A DNA stretch of 64,000 nucleotides from Paraclostridium hominis (GCF_014306135.1 NZ_JACRWD010000001.1:558001-622000); one strand, 5' to 3'. Shown: positions 24,533 to 33,928, counted from the first letter of the stretch. Numbers and translations: made by a program. The notes: generated by a model from the sequence alone, not told the origin.

Positions 24533-25582
24533 ATGGATGTTATAAATATTATAGAAAAATTATATAAAACAAATGATGCAAGTAAGGAAGAATTATTGTA
24601 TTTATTAGACAATATAGATGAAAATTCAAAAGAATTATTAATTAAAAGAGCTAATGAAACCAGAAAAAAATATTATAAAAATAAAGTTTATATGAGAGGT
24701 CTTATAGAGCTTACAAGTTTTTGTAAAAAGAATTGTTTGTACTGTGGACTTAGACGACACAATAAAAATGCAGATAGATACAGACTAACACTAGATGAAA
24801 TACTAGAGTGTGTTAGAAAAGGTGATAAGCTAGGATATAAAACTTTTGTATTACAAGGTGGTGAAGATGAATACTTTACAGATGATAAGATGGTAGAGAT
24901 AATTAAAGCCATCAAAAGTGAGTTTCCAGATAATGCAATAACTCTTTCACTAGGAGAAAGAAGTTATGATTCTTATAAAAAAATGTATGATGCAGGAGCA
25001 GATAGATATTTACTAAGACATGAAAGTGCTAGTAAAGAACTTTATGAAAGTATACACCCAGGTGAGCCTTTTGAAAAAAGAAGAAACTGCTTAAAGAATT
25101 TAAAAGACATAGGATATCAATCAGGTGCTGGATTTATGGTAGGTATACCAGGACAAACTAATGAAGATTTAGTTAATGATTTAAGGTTCGTTAAAGAATT
25201 TGAGCCTGCAATGTGTGGAATAGGTCCTTTTATACCTCATAAAGATACACCTCTTAGAAATTATGAACACGGTAGTTTAGAAAAAACAGTTATATGTTTG
25301 GCTATTGTTAGATTATTACTTCCAAAAGTATTGCTACCAGCTACAACTGCACTTTCAAGTATAGACCCAAAAGGAAGAGAAGAAGGGTTAAAAGCTGGAG
25401 GAAATGTCATAATGCCGAATTTATCGCCAATGTCAGTTAGAAAAAAATATTCTCTATATGATAATAAAGCATATATATTAGATGAAGATGCAGAGTATAG
25501 AACTATGATAGAACAAAAGATAAATGAAGCAGGATATGAAGTAGAAGTAAGTAGAGGAGATAATCCTGAGTTTAGAAAATAA
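24533..25582 (+). CDS. hydE: [FeFe] hydrogenase maturase HydE (radical SAM)
   Basis: The 349-residue radical SAM protein has the cluster motif CKKNCLYCGLRR (from about C64). It also has the BATS-domain features of the HydE/biotin synthase group: GFMVGIPGQTNEDL (about 204), PFIPHKDTPL (about 235) and GLKAGGNVIMPNLSP (about 285). HydE helps build the dithiomethylamine-bridged diiron subcluster of the H-cluster. It starts a tight three-gene run with hydG (16 nt gap) and hydF (9 nt gap). A PylB-like radical SAM enzyme is the main alternative, but context settles it. Confidence 0.94.
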   Translation: MDVINIIEKLYKTNDASKEELLYLLDNIDENSKELLIKRANETRKKYYKNKVYMRGLIELTSFCKKNCLYCGLRRHNKNADRYRLTLDEILECVRKGDKLGYKTFVLQGGEDEYFTDDKMVEIIKAIKSEFPDNAITLSLGERSYDSYKKMYDAGADRYLLRHESASKELYESIHPGEPFEKRRNCLKNLKDIGYQSGAGFMVGIPGQTNEDLVNDLRFVKEFEPAMCGIGPFIPHKDTPLRNYEHGSLEKTVICLAIVRLLLPKVLLPATTALSSIDPKGREEGLKAGGNVIMPNLSPMSVRKKYSLYDNKAYILDEDAEYRTMIEQKINEAGYEVEVSRGDNPEFRK

Positions 25583-25598
25583 TAAAGGAGATTAAGTT

Positions 25599-26975
25599 AT
25601 GTTTATAAATCATGAAGAAATATATAATATTTTAGAAGAAACAAAAAATCCTTCAAATGAAGAAATAAAAGAAGTTTTAAATAGAGCAAAGAAAAAAGAA
25701 GGATTATCATATAAAGATATAGCTATATTATTACAAGCAGAAGATGAAAAAGATTTAGAAGAAATATATTCTTTAGCAGGTGAAATAAAAAGAGATATAT
25801 ATGGAAAAAGAATAGTTGTATTTGCACCACTTTATGTAAGTGATTACTGTGTAAACAACTGTGTTTACTGCGGATATAGAAGAGATAATAACTTCTGTAG
25901 AAGAAGATTAACAATGGAAGAAGTAGCAGAAGAAGTTAGAATACTAGAGCAAATGGGACATAAGAGATTAGCACTTGAACTTGGAGAAGACCCAAGCAAT
26001 GCTCCTATAGATTATGTTTTAGAATGTTTAGATACTATATATAAAACTCAAAATGCTAATGGAGAAATAAGAAGAGTTAATGTAAATATAGCTGCAACAA
26101 CAGTTGAAAATTATAAAAAATTACATGAAAAAGGAATAGGAACTTATATATTATTCCAAGAAACTTATCATAAACCAACTTATGAAAAAATGCATCCAAA
26201 ATCACTAAAAGGAGATTATGAATATCATTTAACTGCTTTTGATAGAGCTATGGAAGCTGGAATTGATGACGTTGGAGCGGGAGTTTTATTTGGATTAGCC
26301 GATCCTAGATTTGAAGTTTTAGGTCTTATGATGCATAATGCTCATTTAGAAGAAAAATATGGAGTGGGATTCCATACAATATCAGTTCCAAGACTTCAAC
26401 CTGCAACAGGCGTAACTTTAGAAAACTATCCACATTTATTAGATGATAAAATGTTTAAAAAGATAGTAGCAATTTTAAGAATTGCTGTACCATTTACAGG
26501 GCTTATCTTATCAACTAGAGAAACACCAGCTATGAGAAAAGAATTATTAAAATATGGAGTAAGTCAAATATCAGCAGGATCATCAACTGGTGTTGGAGGA
26601 TATAAAGAAAGAGAAGCAGGAAATGAAAGTAAACAATTTAAAACTAGTGATGAAAGAAGTCCTATAGAGATTTTAAAAGAGTTATTAGATGATGGATATA
26701 TACCAAGTTACTGTACAGCTTGTTATAGAAAAGGAAGAACTGGAGATAGATTTATGCAACTTGCTAAATCTGGTAATATAAAATATGTTTGTGAGCCAAA
26801 TGCGCTTATGACATTACATGAATTTACTCTAGATTATGGAGATAAAGAATTATACAACAAAGCTCAAGAAGTAATAAAAAATGAAACAGAAAAAATTCAA
26901 AGAGAAGATTTAAAAACATACACTAAAGAAAGTATGGAAAAAATGAAAAAAGGAGAAAGAGATTTCTACTTATAG
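25599..26975 (+). CDS. hydG: [FeFe] hydrogenase maturase HydG (tyrosine lyase)
   Basis: The 458-residue protein has the radical SAM motif CVNNCVYCGYRRDN (from about C84) and a second, C-terminal cluster site CTACYRKGRTG (about 371) with a later Cys. That second site distinguishes HydG from ThiH. HydG splits tyrosine to CO and cyanide, the iron ligands of the H-cluster. The ribosome binding site is AAAGGAG. The HydG-typical GVGGYKERE block near residue 330 is present. It sits between hydE and hydF. Confidence 0.95.
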   Translation: MFINHEEIYNILEETKNPSNEEIKEVLNRAKKKEGLSYKDIAILLQAEDEKDLEEIYSLAGEIKRDIYGKRIVVFAPLYVSDYCVNNCVYCGYRRDNNFCRRRLTMEEVAEEVRILEQMGHKRLALELGEDPSNAPIDYVLECLDTIYKTQNANGEIRRVNVNIAATTVENYKKLHEKGIGTYILFQETYHKPTYEKMHPKSLKGDYEYHLTAFDRAMEAGIDDVGAGVLFGLADPRFEVLGLMMHNAHLEEKYGVGFHTISVPRLQPATGVTLENYPHLLDDKMFKKIVAILRIAVPFTGLILSTRETPAMRKELLKYGVSQISAGSSTGVGGYKEREAGNESKQFKTSDERSPIEILKELLDDGYIPSYCTACYRKGRTGDRFMQLAKSGNIKYVCEPNALMTLHEFTLDYGDKELYNKAQEVIKNETEKIQREDLKTYTKESMEKMKKGERDFYL

Positions 26976-26984
26976 GAGGTATAT

Positions 26985-28172
26985 ATGAACACTACTCCAA
27001 ATGCAAATAGAAAACAAATTGGTATATACGGAAATACAAATAGTGGTAAATCTTCATTGATGAATGCTATATTGGGTCAAGAAATATCGTTAGTATCAAG
27101 TATTGAAGGTACAACTACAGATCCAGTTCAAAAGGCTATGGAATTAATACCATTTGGTCCTATATTATTAATAGATACAGCAGGTCTTGAAGATAATAGT
27201 GAACTTGGAGAAGTTAGAGTTAAAAAAAGTTATGAATATTTAAAAAGAATAGATTTTGCTATATATGTAGTTGATGGTAATAATATAGATATTAATACAT
27301 ATAAAGCTTGGAAAAAAGAATCAAATAAGTATAATGTTAATCATGTAGTAGTTGTTAATAAATTAGATATATTAAATGAAGAAGAAGTTAATAATATAAA
27401 AAAATTATTTGAAAGTCCGATATTTATATCAGTTAAAGAAAATAAAGGTATAGATGATTTAAAAAAAGAACTCATAAAATACTTAGAACAAGAGGAAGAA
27501 GATAAACCTATAGTTGGAGATTTATTACCTTATGGTTCTAAAGTGATTTTAGTAGTTCCGATAGACTCAGAAGCTCCAAAGGGGAGAATTATACTACCAC
27601 AAGTTCAAGTTATAAGAGATTGTTTAGATCATGGCATAAAAACTTATGTAGTAAGAGATACAGAACTTGAAGACGCACTTAATGATATAAAAAATATAGA
27701 CTTAGTGATAACAGATTCACAAGCTTTTAAAGAAGTAGAATCTATTATTCCTAAAGATATGAATTTAACTAGCTTTTCAATATTATTTGCAAGACAAAAG
27801 GGTGAACTTAATGATTTCTTAGAAGGAACTAAGAAATTAAACACTCTAAAGCCAGGAGATAAAATACTTATATGTGAAAGCTGTACTCATAATGTATCTC
27901 ATGAAGATATAGGTAGAGTGAAAATCCCTAATATGCTAAGGAAAATAGCAGGTGGAGAACTTAATATTGAATATAGTATTTCTTATGATTTTAAGGAAAA
28001 CATAGAAGATTATGACCTTATTATTCACTGTGGAGCATGTATGGTAAATAGAAAAAGTGTATTAAATAAAATAAATATATGCAAGGAAAAAAATATACCT
28101 ATAACTAATTATGGAATGGTTATAGCATACTTTACAGGTATATTAGATAGAGCTACTTGTATATTCAAATAA
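26985..28172 (+). CDS. hydF: [FeFe] hydrogenase maturation GTPase HydF
   Basis: The 395-residue protein has an N-terminal Era-like GTPase: P-loop GNTNSGKSSLMNAI (about 14-27), switch II DTAGLED, and NKLD. The C-terminal half carries the metal-cluster ligands CESCTHNVSHEDIGR (about 301) and HCGACM (about 348), as in HydF. HydF is the scaffold on which the diiron cluster is assembled before transfer to HydA. It follows hydG by 9 nt, with an AGGAGG ribosome binding site. A strong terminator begins at its stop codon. Confidence 0.95.
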   Translation: MNTTPNANRKQIGIYGNTNSGKSSLMNAILGQEISLVSSIEGTTTDPVQKAMELIPFGPILLIDTAGLEDNSELGEVRVKKSYEYLKRIDFAIYVVDGNNIDINTYKAWKKESNKYNVNHVVVVNKLDILNEEEVNNIKKLFESPIFISVKENKGIDDLKKELIKYLEQEEEDKPIVGDLLPYGSKVILVVPIDSEAPKGRIILPQVQVIRDCLDHGIKTYVVRDTELEDALNDIKNIDLVITDSQAFKEVESIIPKDMNLTSFSILFARQKGELNDFLEGTKKLNTLKPGDKILICESCTHNVSHEDIGRVKIPNMLRKIAGGELNIEYSISYDFKENIEDYDLIIHCGACMVNRKSVLNKINICKEKNIPITNYGMVIAYFTGILDRATCIFK

Positions 28173-28210
28173 CAAAAAAAGGTGTATAAATTTATACACC
28201 TTTTTTTGTT
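28171..28210. terminator. Perfect 40-bp palindromic bidirectional terminator
   Basis: Bases 28171-28190 are exactly complementary to 28191-28210, with GGTGTATAAA at the core and A7/T7 tracts outside. It overlaps the hydF stop and the 3' end of the converging Staygreen-family gene. Confidence 0.92.
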
Positions 28211-28686
28211 ATAACTTCCACATTATCATTAACATAATCTTTAACAAATCCATAAGGTACAGTTTTATTAAAAGCTGGATAAGAAGATATAAACCTTACA
28301 AATATAGGAGTAGCAAATAATATTTTTCTATTATTTAAAAATGCTCTATCGCCATTGACTACTGCGCTAATAGATAGTGGTAATAACTCTAAATACTTTT
28401 CATATCTATATTTTGCTACATCATAAGGGTAGTTGCCTATAAAAACAAAAAATGTAAGTTGATATATATCTCCAAAAAACCAATACCATTGAGCATAAAC
28501 TAAATCTGTACTTGTAGTAAATAAATCAAGATTATAAAAGTAAGGTGAAATAGATAAATCTACTATTGCAGGATCTTCTAAGTGAGTTATAGTATATCTT
28601 CTAAACCTTACAGGCTCAGTAGCTGTGTAAGGTTTTTCTATACTTAAATTAACTTTCGATAAACTTAAATTAGCCAATAAAATCAC
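28192..28686 (-). CDS. Staygreen-family protein
   Basis: The 164-residue protein resembles bacterial members of the Staygreen family (PF12638). It has the early RRYTITH block (about 28-34), a conserved aromatic core, the mid-region YLELLPLSISAVVNGDR (about 105-121), and a C-terminal PIFVRFISSYPAFNK. Plant Staygreen/Mendel proteins act in chlorophyll breakdown; the bacterial role is unclear. The start is GTG 28686 with weak Shine-Dalgarno; a TTG at 28677 fits AGGATGTGA about as well. The DNA runs into the shared terminator. It diverges from cspA. The call rests on pattern recall, so confidence is moderate. Confidence 0.55.
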   Translation of the reverse strand: MILLANLSLSKVNLSIEKPYTATEPVRFRRYTITHLEDPAIVDLSISPYFYNLDLFTTSTDLVYAQWYWFFGDIYQLTFFVFIGNYPYDVAKYRYEKYLELLPLSISAVVNGDRAFLNNRKILFATPIFVRFISSYPAFNKTVPYGFVKDYVNDNVEVITKKGV

Positions 28687-28823
28687 ATCCTAAATATAAT
28701 GTCTAGTTTATTATATTTTTTTATCAAGAATTTGTGATATGGATATAGTTAAAACGATATACATACACAGCCATAGTTGAATAATATACTAGTAATATCT
28801 ACAGTTTTAAAATTTTATAAGGG

Positions 28824-30527
28824 GTGAGTATTATAGAATATGAGAACTTTAATTTAAATAGAGATATACAAACAGACAAAAGCATATCAAATTCTATATT
28901 CGTAACACATACTGAAGCTTTTGCTCAAGAGGTAGAAAACTTAACAATAGATTATGAAATGATAAGATTAAGTACAACTAGAACTCTTATGTTATTTACA
29001 GCTTTAACTAAAGCAAATGTAGAGGCAATTTTACAATTAGATTCTGTCCTAATTATTGAAAATGTTGTAAGAGTTGCATCTTTATCAACTATAACAAGAG
29101 GAACCGAAAATGGAATAACGGCACAAGAAGAAATAGGAGTTAATTTTTTTAAAAATAATCCTAATGTACAATTAACAGGTCAAGGTACAGTAATAGCTGT
29201 AATAGATACAGGAATAGATTATTTGCATGAAGATTTTATATATCCAGATGGAACTAGTAAAATACTTTATTTATGGGATCAATCAAAAGAAGGAAATCCA
29301 CCAGAAGGATTTTTTATAGGTACAGAATATACAAGGGAAGATATAAATAAAGCTATACAAGAAAAAGACGGTACCTTATCTATAGATGAAGAAGGACAGG
29401 GGACTATGATTAGCGGAATATGTGCAGGATTAGGAAATATAAATAGAGAATATGAAGGTATAGCACCAGGAGCTGAACTTATAGTTGTTAAAATTGGGAA
29501 AATAAATGGATATTATAATAGTGCAATGTTATTTACTGCACTTCAATATGTATATAAAAAATCAGATGAACTAAATTTACCAACAGTTGTACATGTGTCA
29601 ATGGGAAGTACTGGTTTAGCTGGATATGCAAGTAGAGTAAATAGTAGAGATACATATTTTTCAAATGGAATATGTATAGTAACTGGTGCAGGAAATGAAG
29701 GGAATACACAAACACATGTATCTGGGATTTTAACAAGACAAGGAGAGACAACCGACATAGGAATACAAATTGAAGAAGAAGAAAAAAGTTTAATGATAGA
29801 AGTATGGCTTAGTAGACCAGACAGAGTAAATTTACTTATAATATCTCCAAGTGGAGAAGAAAGTAAAATAGTAGATTTATCAAACTATGACTTAGTAAGT
29901 GGAATATTTGATTTAGAAGCAACGGGTTATTCCATAAGATATTCATATCCAACAAGTTATTCAGGTCAAGAACATACAACAATTTATCTTACAAATGCAA
30001 AAAGAGGGATATGGAGATTAAGATTAGAAGGTGCTTATATAACTGGAGGACAGTATAATGTATATTTAGAGAATCGCGTATTTTTAAATGAGGGTACAAA
30101 ATTTAATGAATCTAATCCAAATTTTACAATAACATATCCTTCTGTACAAGATGATGTTATAACTATAGGAACATATAACTCTATAACTAGAAGTCTTTGG
30201 CCATCTTCATCAAGAGGACCTAATATGGAAAATAGGCAAAAACCGGATGTTGTAGCACCAGGAGTAAATATAATAGGTCCACATCTTAATAATAGTTATG
30301 CAACAATAACTGGAAGTTCAGCAGCGGCAGCACATGCATCAGGTGCTATAGCATTATTTTTTGAATATATTATTGGCCAAAATAGATATCCAAATAAAGG
30401 GTTTATGCAAATGATAAGAACATTTATGCAAGGCGGAGCAGTTAGCATTGGAGATGCAATATATCCAAACAATATTACTGGTTACGGCTTACTAAATTTT
30501 AAGGGAATGTTTGATCAATTAAAATAG
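28824..30527 (+). CDS. cspA: CspA-like germination pseudoprotease (stand-alone)
   Basis: The subtilisin-like protein of up to 567 residues has a catalytic Asp (D128 in VIDTGIDYLH) and Ser (S499 in GSSAAAAH). The catalytic His is replaced by Gln (Q192 in EGQGTM). Loss of the His with its Asp and Ser kept is the pattern of CspA, the pseudoprotease that in Clostridioides difficile is fused behind CspB and helps load CspC into spores. Here it stands alone and is followed 11 nt later by cspC. The start is unclear: GTG 28824 overlaps the Shine-Dalgarno AAGGGGTGA, an in-frame stop lies at 28818, and ATT 28830 or ATA 28833 would be better spaced. Confidence 0.82.
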   Translation: MSIIEYENFNLNRDIQTDKSISNSIFVTHTEAFAQEVENLTIDYEMIRLSTTRTLMLFTALTKANVEAILQLDSVLIIENVVRVASLSTITRGTENGITAQEEIGVNFFKNNPNVQLTGQGTVIAVIDTGIDYLHEDFIYPDGTSKILYLWDQSKEGNPPEGFFIGTEYTREDINKAIQEKDGTLSIDEEGQGTMISGICAGLGNINREYEGIAPGAELIVVKIGKINGYYNSAMLFTALQYVYKKSDELNLPTVVHVSMGSTGLAGYASRVNSRDTYFSNGICIVTGAGNEGNTQTHVSGILTRQGETTDIGIQIEEEEKSLMIEVWLSRPDRVNLLIISPSGEESKIVDLSNYDLVSGIFDLEATGYSIRYSYPTSYSGQEHTTIYLTNAKRGIWRLRLEGAYITGGQYNVYLENRVFLNEGTKFNESNPNFTITYPSVQDDVITIGTYNSITRSLWPSSSRGPNMENRQKPDVVAPGVNIIGPHLNNSYATITGSSAAAAHASGAIALFFEYIIGQNRYPNKGFMQMIRTFMQGGAVSIGDAIYPNNITGYGLLNFKGMFDQLK

Positions 30528-30538
30528 GAGGCAAAGAT

Positions 30539-32221
30539 GTGGATAAAACAGAAAAGTCTTTTTACTTAATTTATAAAGGAGATATAATAAGTGCATTTAG
30601 TAGAAATAATATAGAAAAATATATTATTTTAAATGATAAGCTTTCAGCTATATATGTCCCTCTTGATTTTGATGAAACTGTACTAAGTAATATAAGAGAA
30701 ATTAAATGGTGGAGTGGATCTGACCCTATGAGTTCTCTTATGCAGATAACTAATAATGTAGAAAATGGAGAAAGCATTTCAGATGCAGCAGGAACTAGTT
30801 ATATAGAAACAAATCCATATATTAATATTTCTGGAAAAGATATATTAATAGCTGTTATAGATTCCGGAGTAGATTACTTGCATAGAGATTTAATAGATGA
30901 AAATAATACAAGCAAAATACTTTATCTATGGGATCAAGAAAATGATACTAAAAGACCTCCAGAAGGTATGATATTTGGAAGTGAATTTACAAGAGAAGAT
31001 ATAAATAATGCAATAATAGAAAATGATGCTACATTAAGTGTAGATAATACTGGAACGGGTACTATGGCTTGTGGAATTTTAGTAGGAAGAGGAAATGTAA
31101 ATCCTGAATATAGAGGAATTGCAAAAGACGCAGATTTGGTAGTTGTAAAATTAAGAGGATATGAAGGGATTTATTATCCAGGAAAAATAAGTTATACAGT
31201 ATCTGATTTTTTAGCAGCTATTAAATATGTTCTTGACATAGCAAAAAAAGAGAAAAAACATATGATAATAAATTTAACAGTAGGTACAAAATCAGGTATT
31301 AGAGTAGAAGCATCTATATTAGAAATATTTGAAGAGCTAGACAGATCAGGCATTATATTAGTAAGCGGCGCTGGAAATGAAGGAAACACAGACATACATT
31401 ATTATAATAACCTTAAGAATGTTCAAGATTATATAGATGTAGTAATTCAAAATGGAGAAAATACTAACTTAGATATTGTGTTAAGAGGTACAGGGCCAGA
31501 TAAAATATCACTACAAATAATATCTCCGTCTGGAGATGTAAGTCAAACTATAGTATATTCTCCAGATGATCAAATATATACGGGAAGATTCTTTATAGAA
31601 AAAACTGGATATAGAGTAGTATACAGATTTCCATGGTTAGAAACAGGTGCACAAGCATTAGAAATAACTTTAACAGATATAAAACCAGGTGTTTGGAATA
31701 TTAGGCTAAAGCCTGAATTTATAATAAGCGGAGAATATCACTTATATCTTCCTAATAAAAATATAATATCCGCAAATACCAGATTTACAGATTCAACTTC
31801 TATGGGAACCATAACAGAATTTGCTTTATCTAGGAAAGTTATAACAATTGGAGCATATAATGATAAAACTAACAGTTTATGGATAGGATCATCAAAAGGA
31901 AGTATACGTGGAAATCGTATAAATCCTGATATAATAGCTCCTGGAGTTGATATTATATCAACTTATGCAAATGGAGATTACAATACTGCTACAGGTACAG
32001 GAGTAAGTAGTTCTATTGTATGCGGAGTACTTGCACTTATTATGCAATATTTAGAAGAGGAAAGTGGTGTACCAAAACTATCATTATTTACAGACCCTTT
32101 AAGAACATATTTAATGCTTGGGGCAATTAAAAGTGAAATTTATGATTTTCCTAATGTATCTCAAGGATATGGAGTATTAAATTTAAGAAATACATTTATA
32201 CAAATATCTAGAAATTTATAG
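30539..32221 (+). CDS. cspC: CspC-like germinant-signalling pseudoprotease
   Basis: The 560-residue subtilisin-like protein keeps the Asp (D108 in VIDSGVDYLH). The catalytic His is Thr (T173 in the GTGT motif) and the catalytic Ser is Gly (G488 in TGTGVSSSI). These are the substitutions known for C. difficile CspC (T170 and G485), which transmits the bile-salt germinant signal to CspB in the spore. The N-terminal YLIYKGDI and PMSSLMQITNN blocks also fit CspC. The start is GTG 30539 after TAGGAGG. It forms an operon with the cspA-like gene; no active cspB lies in the window. Confidence 0.92.
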   Translation: MDKTEKSFYLIYKGDIISAFSRNNIEKYIILNDKLSAIYVPLDFDETVLSNIREIKWWSGSDPMSSLMQITNNVENGESISDAAGTSYIETNPYINISGKDILIAVIDSGVDYLHRDLIDENNTSKILYLWDQENDTKRPPEGMIFGSEFTREDINNAIIENDATLSVDNTGTGTMACGILVGRGNVNPEYRGIAKDADLVVVKLRGYEGIYYPGKISYTVSDFLAAIKYVLDIAKKEKKHMIINLTVGTKSGIRVEASILEIFEELDRSGIILVSGAGNEGNTDIHYYNNLKNVQDYIDVVIQNGENTNLDIVLRGTGPDKISLQIISPSGDVSQTIVYSPDDQIYTGRFFIEKTGYRVVYRFPWLETGAQALEITLTDIKPGVWNIRLKPEFIISGEYHLYLPNKNIISANTRFTDSTSMGTITEFALSRKVITIGAYNDKTNSLWIGSSKGSIRGNRINPDIIAPGVDIISTYANGDYNTATGTGVSSSIVCGVLALIMQYLEEESGVPKLSLFTDPLRTYLMLGAIKSEIYDFPNVSQGYGVLNLRNTFIQISRNL

Positions 32222-32363
32222 ATATTTAAAAACTATTAATAAAATATTAGATTAATTTCATATTTATAAAAATATTAAATAATAGTGAAAAAAGTGTGGA
32301 AAATGTTATCCTAGCGTGTTATACTTTGATAGTCATAATAAATTTTTAAAAGGGAGAGGCAAA

Positions 32364-33254
32364 ATGGTAAAGGCAATTTTAGGATTATTAGCAGTAATAA
32401 CAGCAGGTTTTTCAACAGTTTATGTAAAGGATTTTAGAAAAAACCAAGACAAAAACAAACAAGGTATACTTAAAACAGGTATATTTATAGGATTTATAAC
32501 AGATTTTTTAGATGCTATAGGGGTAGGATCTTTTGCAACAACTACAGGAATTTTAAAATTAAATAAAAATATACATGTCCCAGATAAAGTATTACCAGGA
32601 ACATTAAATGTTGCACATACATTACCAATGATTGTTCAAGCATTTATGTCATTAAATTCAATAGAAGTTGATTTATTAACTTTAATAAGCATGATAATAG
32701 CTGCTGTGGTTGGCTCTTGGGTAGGAGCTGGCATAATATCTAAACTACCAGAAAAGAAAGTTCAGCTAACTATGGGAATTGCTTTAGTAGGTACAGCTAT
32801 ATTAATAGTATTAGGACAATTCGAATTGATGCCATCAGGTGGAGATGCTATGGGACTTAGTGGAGTTAAATTAGCAATAGGAATAGCTGGAAACTTCGTA
32901 TTAGGAGCACTTATGACAGCTGGTATAGGTTTATATGCTCCATGTATGGCTATGGTTGCATTATTAGGAATGAATCCAAAGGCAGCATTTCCTATAATGA
33001 TGGGAGCTTGTGCATTTGTTGGACCAATAGCTAGTATTAAATTTGTAAAAGAACAAGCTTATGAAAGAGAAATATCTATGGGAATAACTATAGGTGGTGT
33101 AGTAGGATCTATTTTAGCACTTTTATTTGTTACTAATATGCCAGTATATTGGTTAAAATGGCTAGTAGTAGCTGTTGTAAGTTATACAGCAGTAACTATG
33201 TTTAAGGCGGGATTAAGTAAGGACGATGCTATGGAACTTAATCAAGTTAGTTAG
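32364..33254 (+). CDS. TauE/SafE-family membrane transporter
   Basis: The 296-residue protein has about eight helices and the TauE/SafE (TSUP) pattern: GFITDFLDAIGVGSFATTTG near residue 40, AHTLPMIVQAF, VGSWVGAGIISKLP and GIGLYAPCMAM. This family exports or imports sulfite, sulfonates or other organic anions. The start is ATG 32364 after GGGAGAGG; the longer frame from 32316 has no ribosome binding site. It lies alone between cspC and small genes. A second family member is encoded on the minus strand at 50640-51389. Confidence 0.85.
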   Translation: MVKAILGLLAVITAGFSTVYVKDFRKNQDKNKQGILKTGIFIGFITDFLDAIGVGSFATTTGILKLNKNIHVPDKVLPGTLNVAHTLPMIVQAFMSLNSIEVDLLTLISMIIAAVVGSWVGAGIISKLPEKKVQLTMGIALVGTAILIVLGQFELMPSGGDAMGLSGVKLAIGIAGNFVLGALMTAGIGLYAPCMAMVALLGMNPKAAFPIMMGACAFVGPIASIKFVKEQAYEREISMGITIGGVVGSILALLFVTNMPVYWLKWLVVAVVSYTAVTMFKAGLSKDDAMELNQVS

Positions 33255-33269
33255 TATATAATATTAAAT

Positions 33270-33312
33270 AAAGCTATAAAACTTAAATTTTTTTTAGTTT
33301 TATAGCTTTTTT
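33270..33312 (+). terminator. Intrinsic terminator after the TauE/SafE gene
   Basis: AAAGCTATAAAACT (33270-33283) pairs with AGTTTTATAGCTTT (33296-33309), followed by T residues. Confidence 0.88.
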
Positions 33313-33402
33313 ATTATTATAAACAAGAATAATGGGTAAAAGTTATATATAATAAAAATATGAGTAAAATAATTGCAACAAACGAAAAAGTGAGGTAATA
33401 TC

Positions 33403-33603
33403 ATGAAAAAACAAGATAAAGAATATAAAAAAATTGAAACAAATTCATATGAAAAATTATTTATACCAAAAAATACACCATATGAAGAATTATTTGAAGG
33501 AGGAGCTATAGAAGAATTAACAGATGAAACACCATACTCTTTTATACATCCAAACCATTATGAAGTAGAAGAACTTTTAGAAAAAAGTAAAAGTGATAAA
33601 TAA
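33403..33603 (+). CDS. Small acidic hypothetical protein (66 aa)
   Basis: ATG 33403 follows GAGGTAATATC. The 66-residue product is hydrophilic and acidic, with NTPYEELFEGG and ETPYSFIHPNHYEVEELLE segments and no cysteines or membrane helix. It precedes the TSCPD-domain gene by 79 bp and may be cotranscribed. No family is recognised. Confidence 0.6.
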   Translation: MKKQDKEYKKIETNSYEKLFIPKNTPYEELFEGGAIEELTDETPYSFIHPNHYEVEELLEKSKSDK

Positions 33604-33682
33604 TACAAATAGTAACAAAAACAACACCAGATTAATATAATATATTTGAAAGACTTATATTTGTACATTAAGGAGAATGAAC

Positions 33683-33928
33683 ATGAAAATAAGCTATAAA
33701 ACTTCAGGGTGTTGTTGTAAACAAATTAATTTAGAAATAGATGAAAATAATATAATAAAAGATGTTGAATTTGTTGGAGGATGTGCGGGAAATTTAATTG
33801 GAATAAGATCATTAGTTATAGGTAAAAAAGCTGATGAAGTAGCTAAAAAGTTAAAAGGAATACCTTGTGGAACAAAATCTACTTCTTGTCCTGATCAATT
33901 ATCAAAGGCAATAAGATCAAATATATAA
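33683..33928 (+). CDS. TSCPD-domain protein (TIGR03905 type)
   Basis: The 81-residue protein carries the Cys pattern of small TSCPD proteins: an N-terminal TSGCCCKQI block, VGGCAGNLIGI near residue 32, and a C-terminal GTKSTSCPDQL. TSCPD domains are otherwise found at the C-terminus of B12-dependent ribonucleotide reductases and are thought to bind metal. Stand-alone copies are common in clostridia with unknown function. The start is ATG 33683, 7 nt after AGGAGA; the ATG at 33677 is too close. Confidence 0.85.
   Translation: MKISYKTSGCCCKQINLEIDENNIIKDVEFVGGCAGNLIGIRSLVIGKKADEVAKKLKGIPCGTKSTSCPDQLSKAIRSNI

Noticed and set aside
29533..29758. Minus-strand open frames inside cspA and many others opposite real genes
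   Set aside because: They are shadows of strongly supported genes, with no ribosome binding site and no recognisable protein pattern.
30539..32221. Second Csp as an active subtilisin protease
   Set aside because: His is Thr173 and Ser is Gly488, so the catalytic triad is broken.
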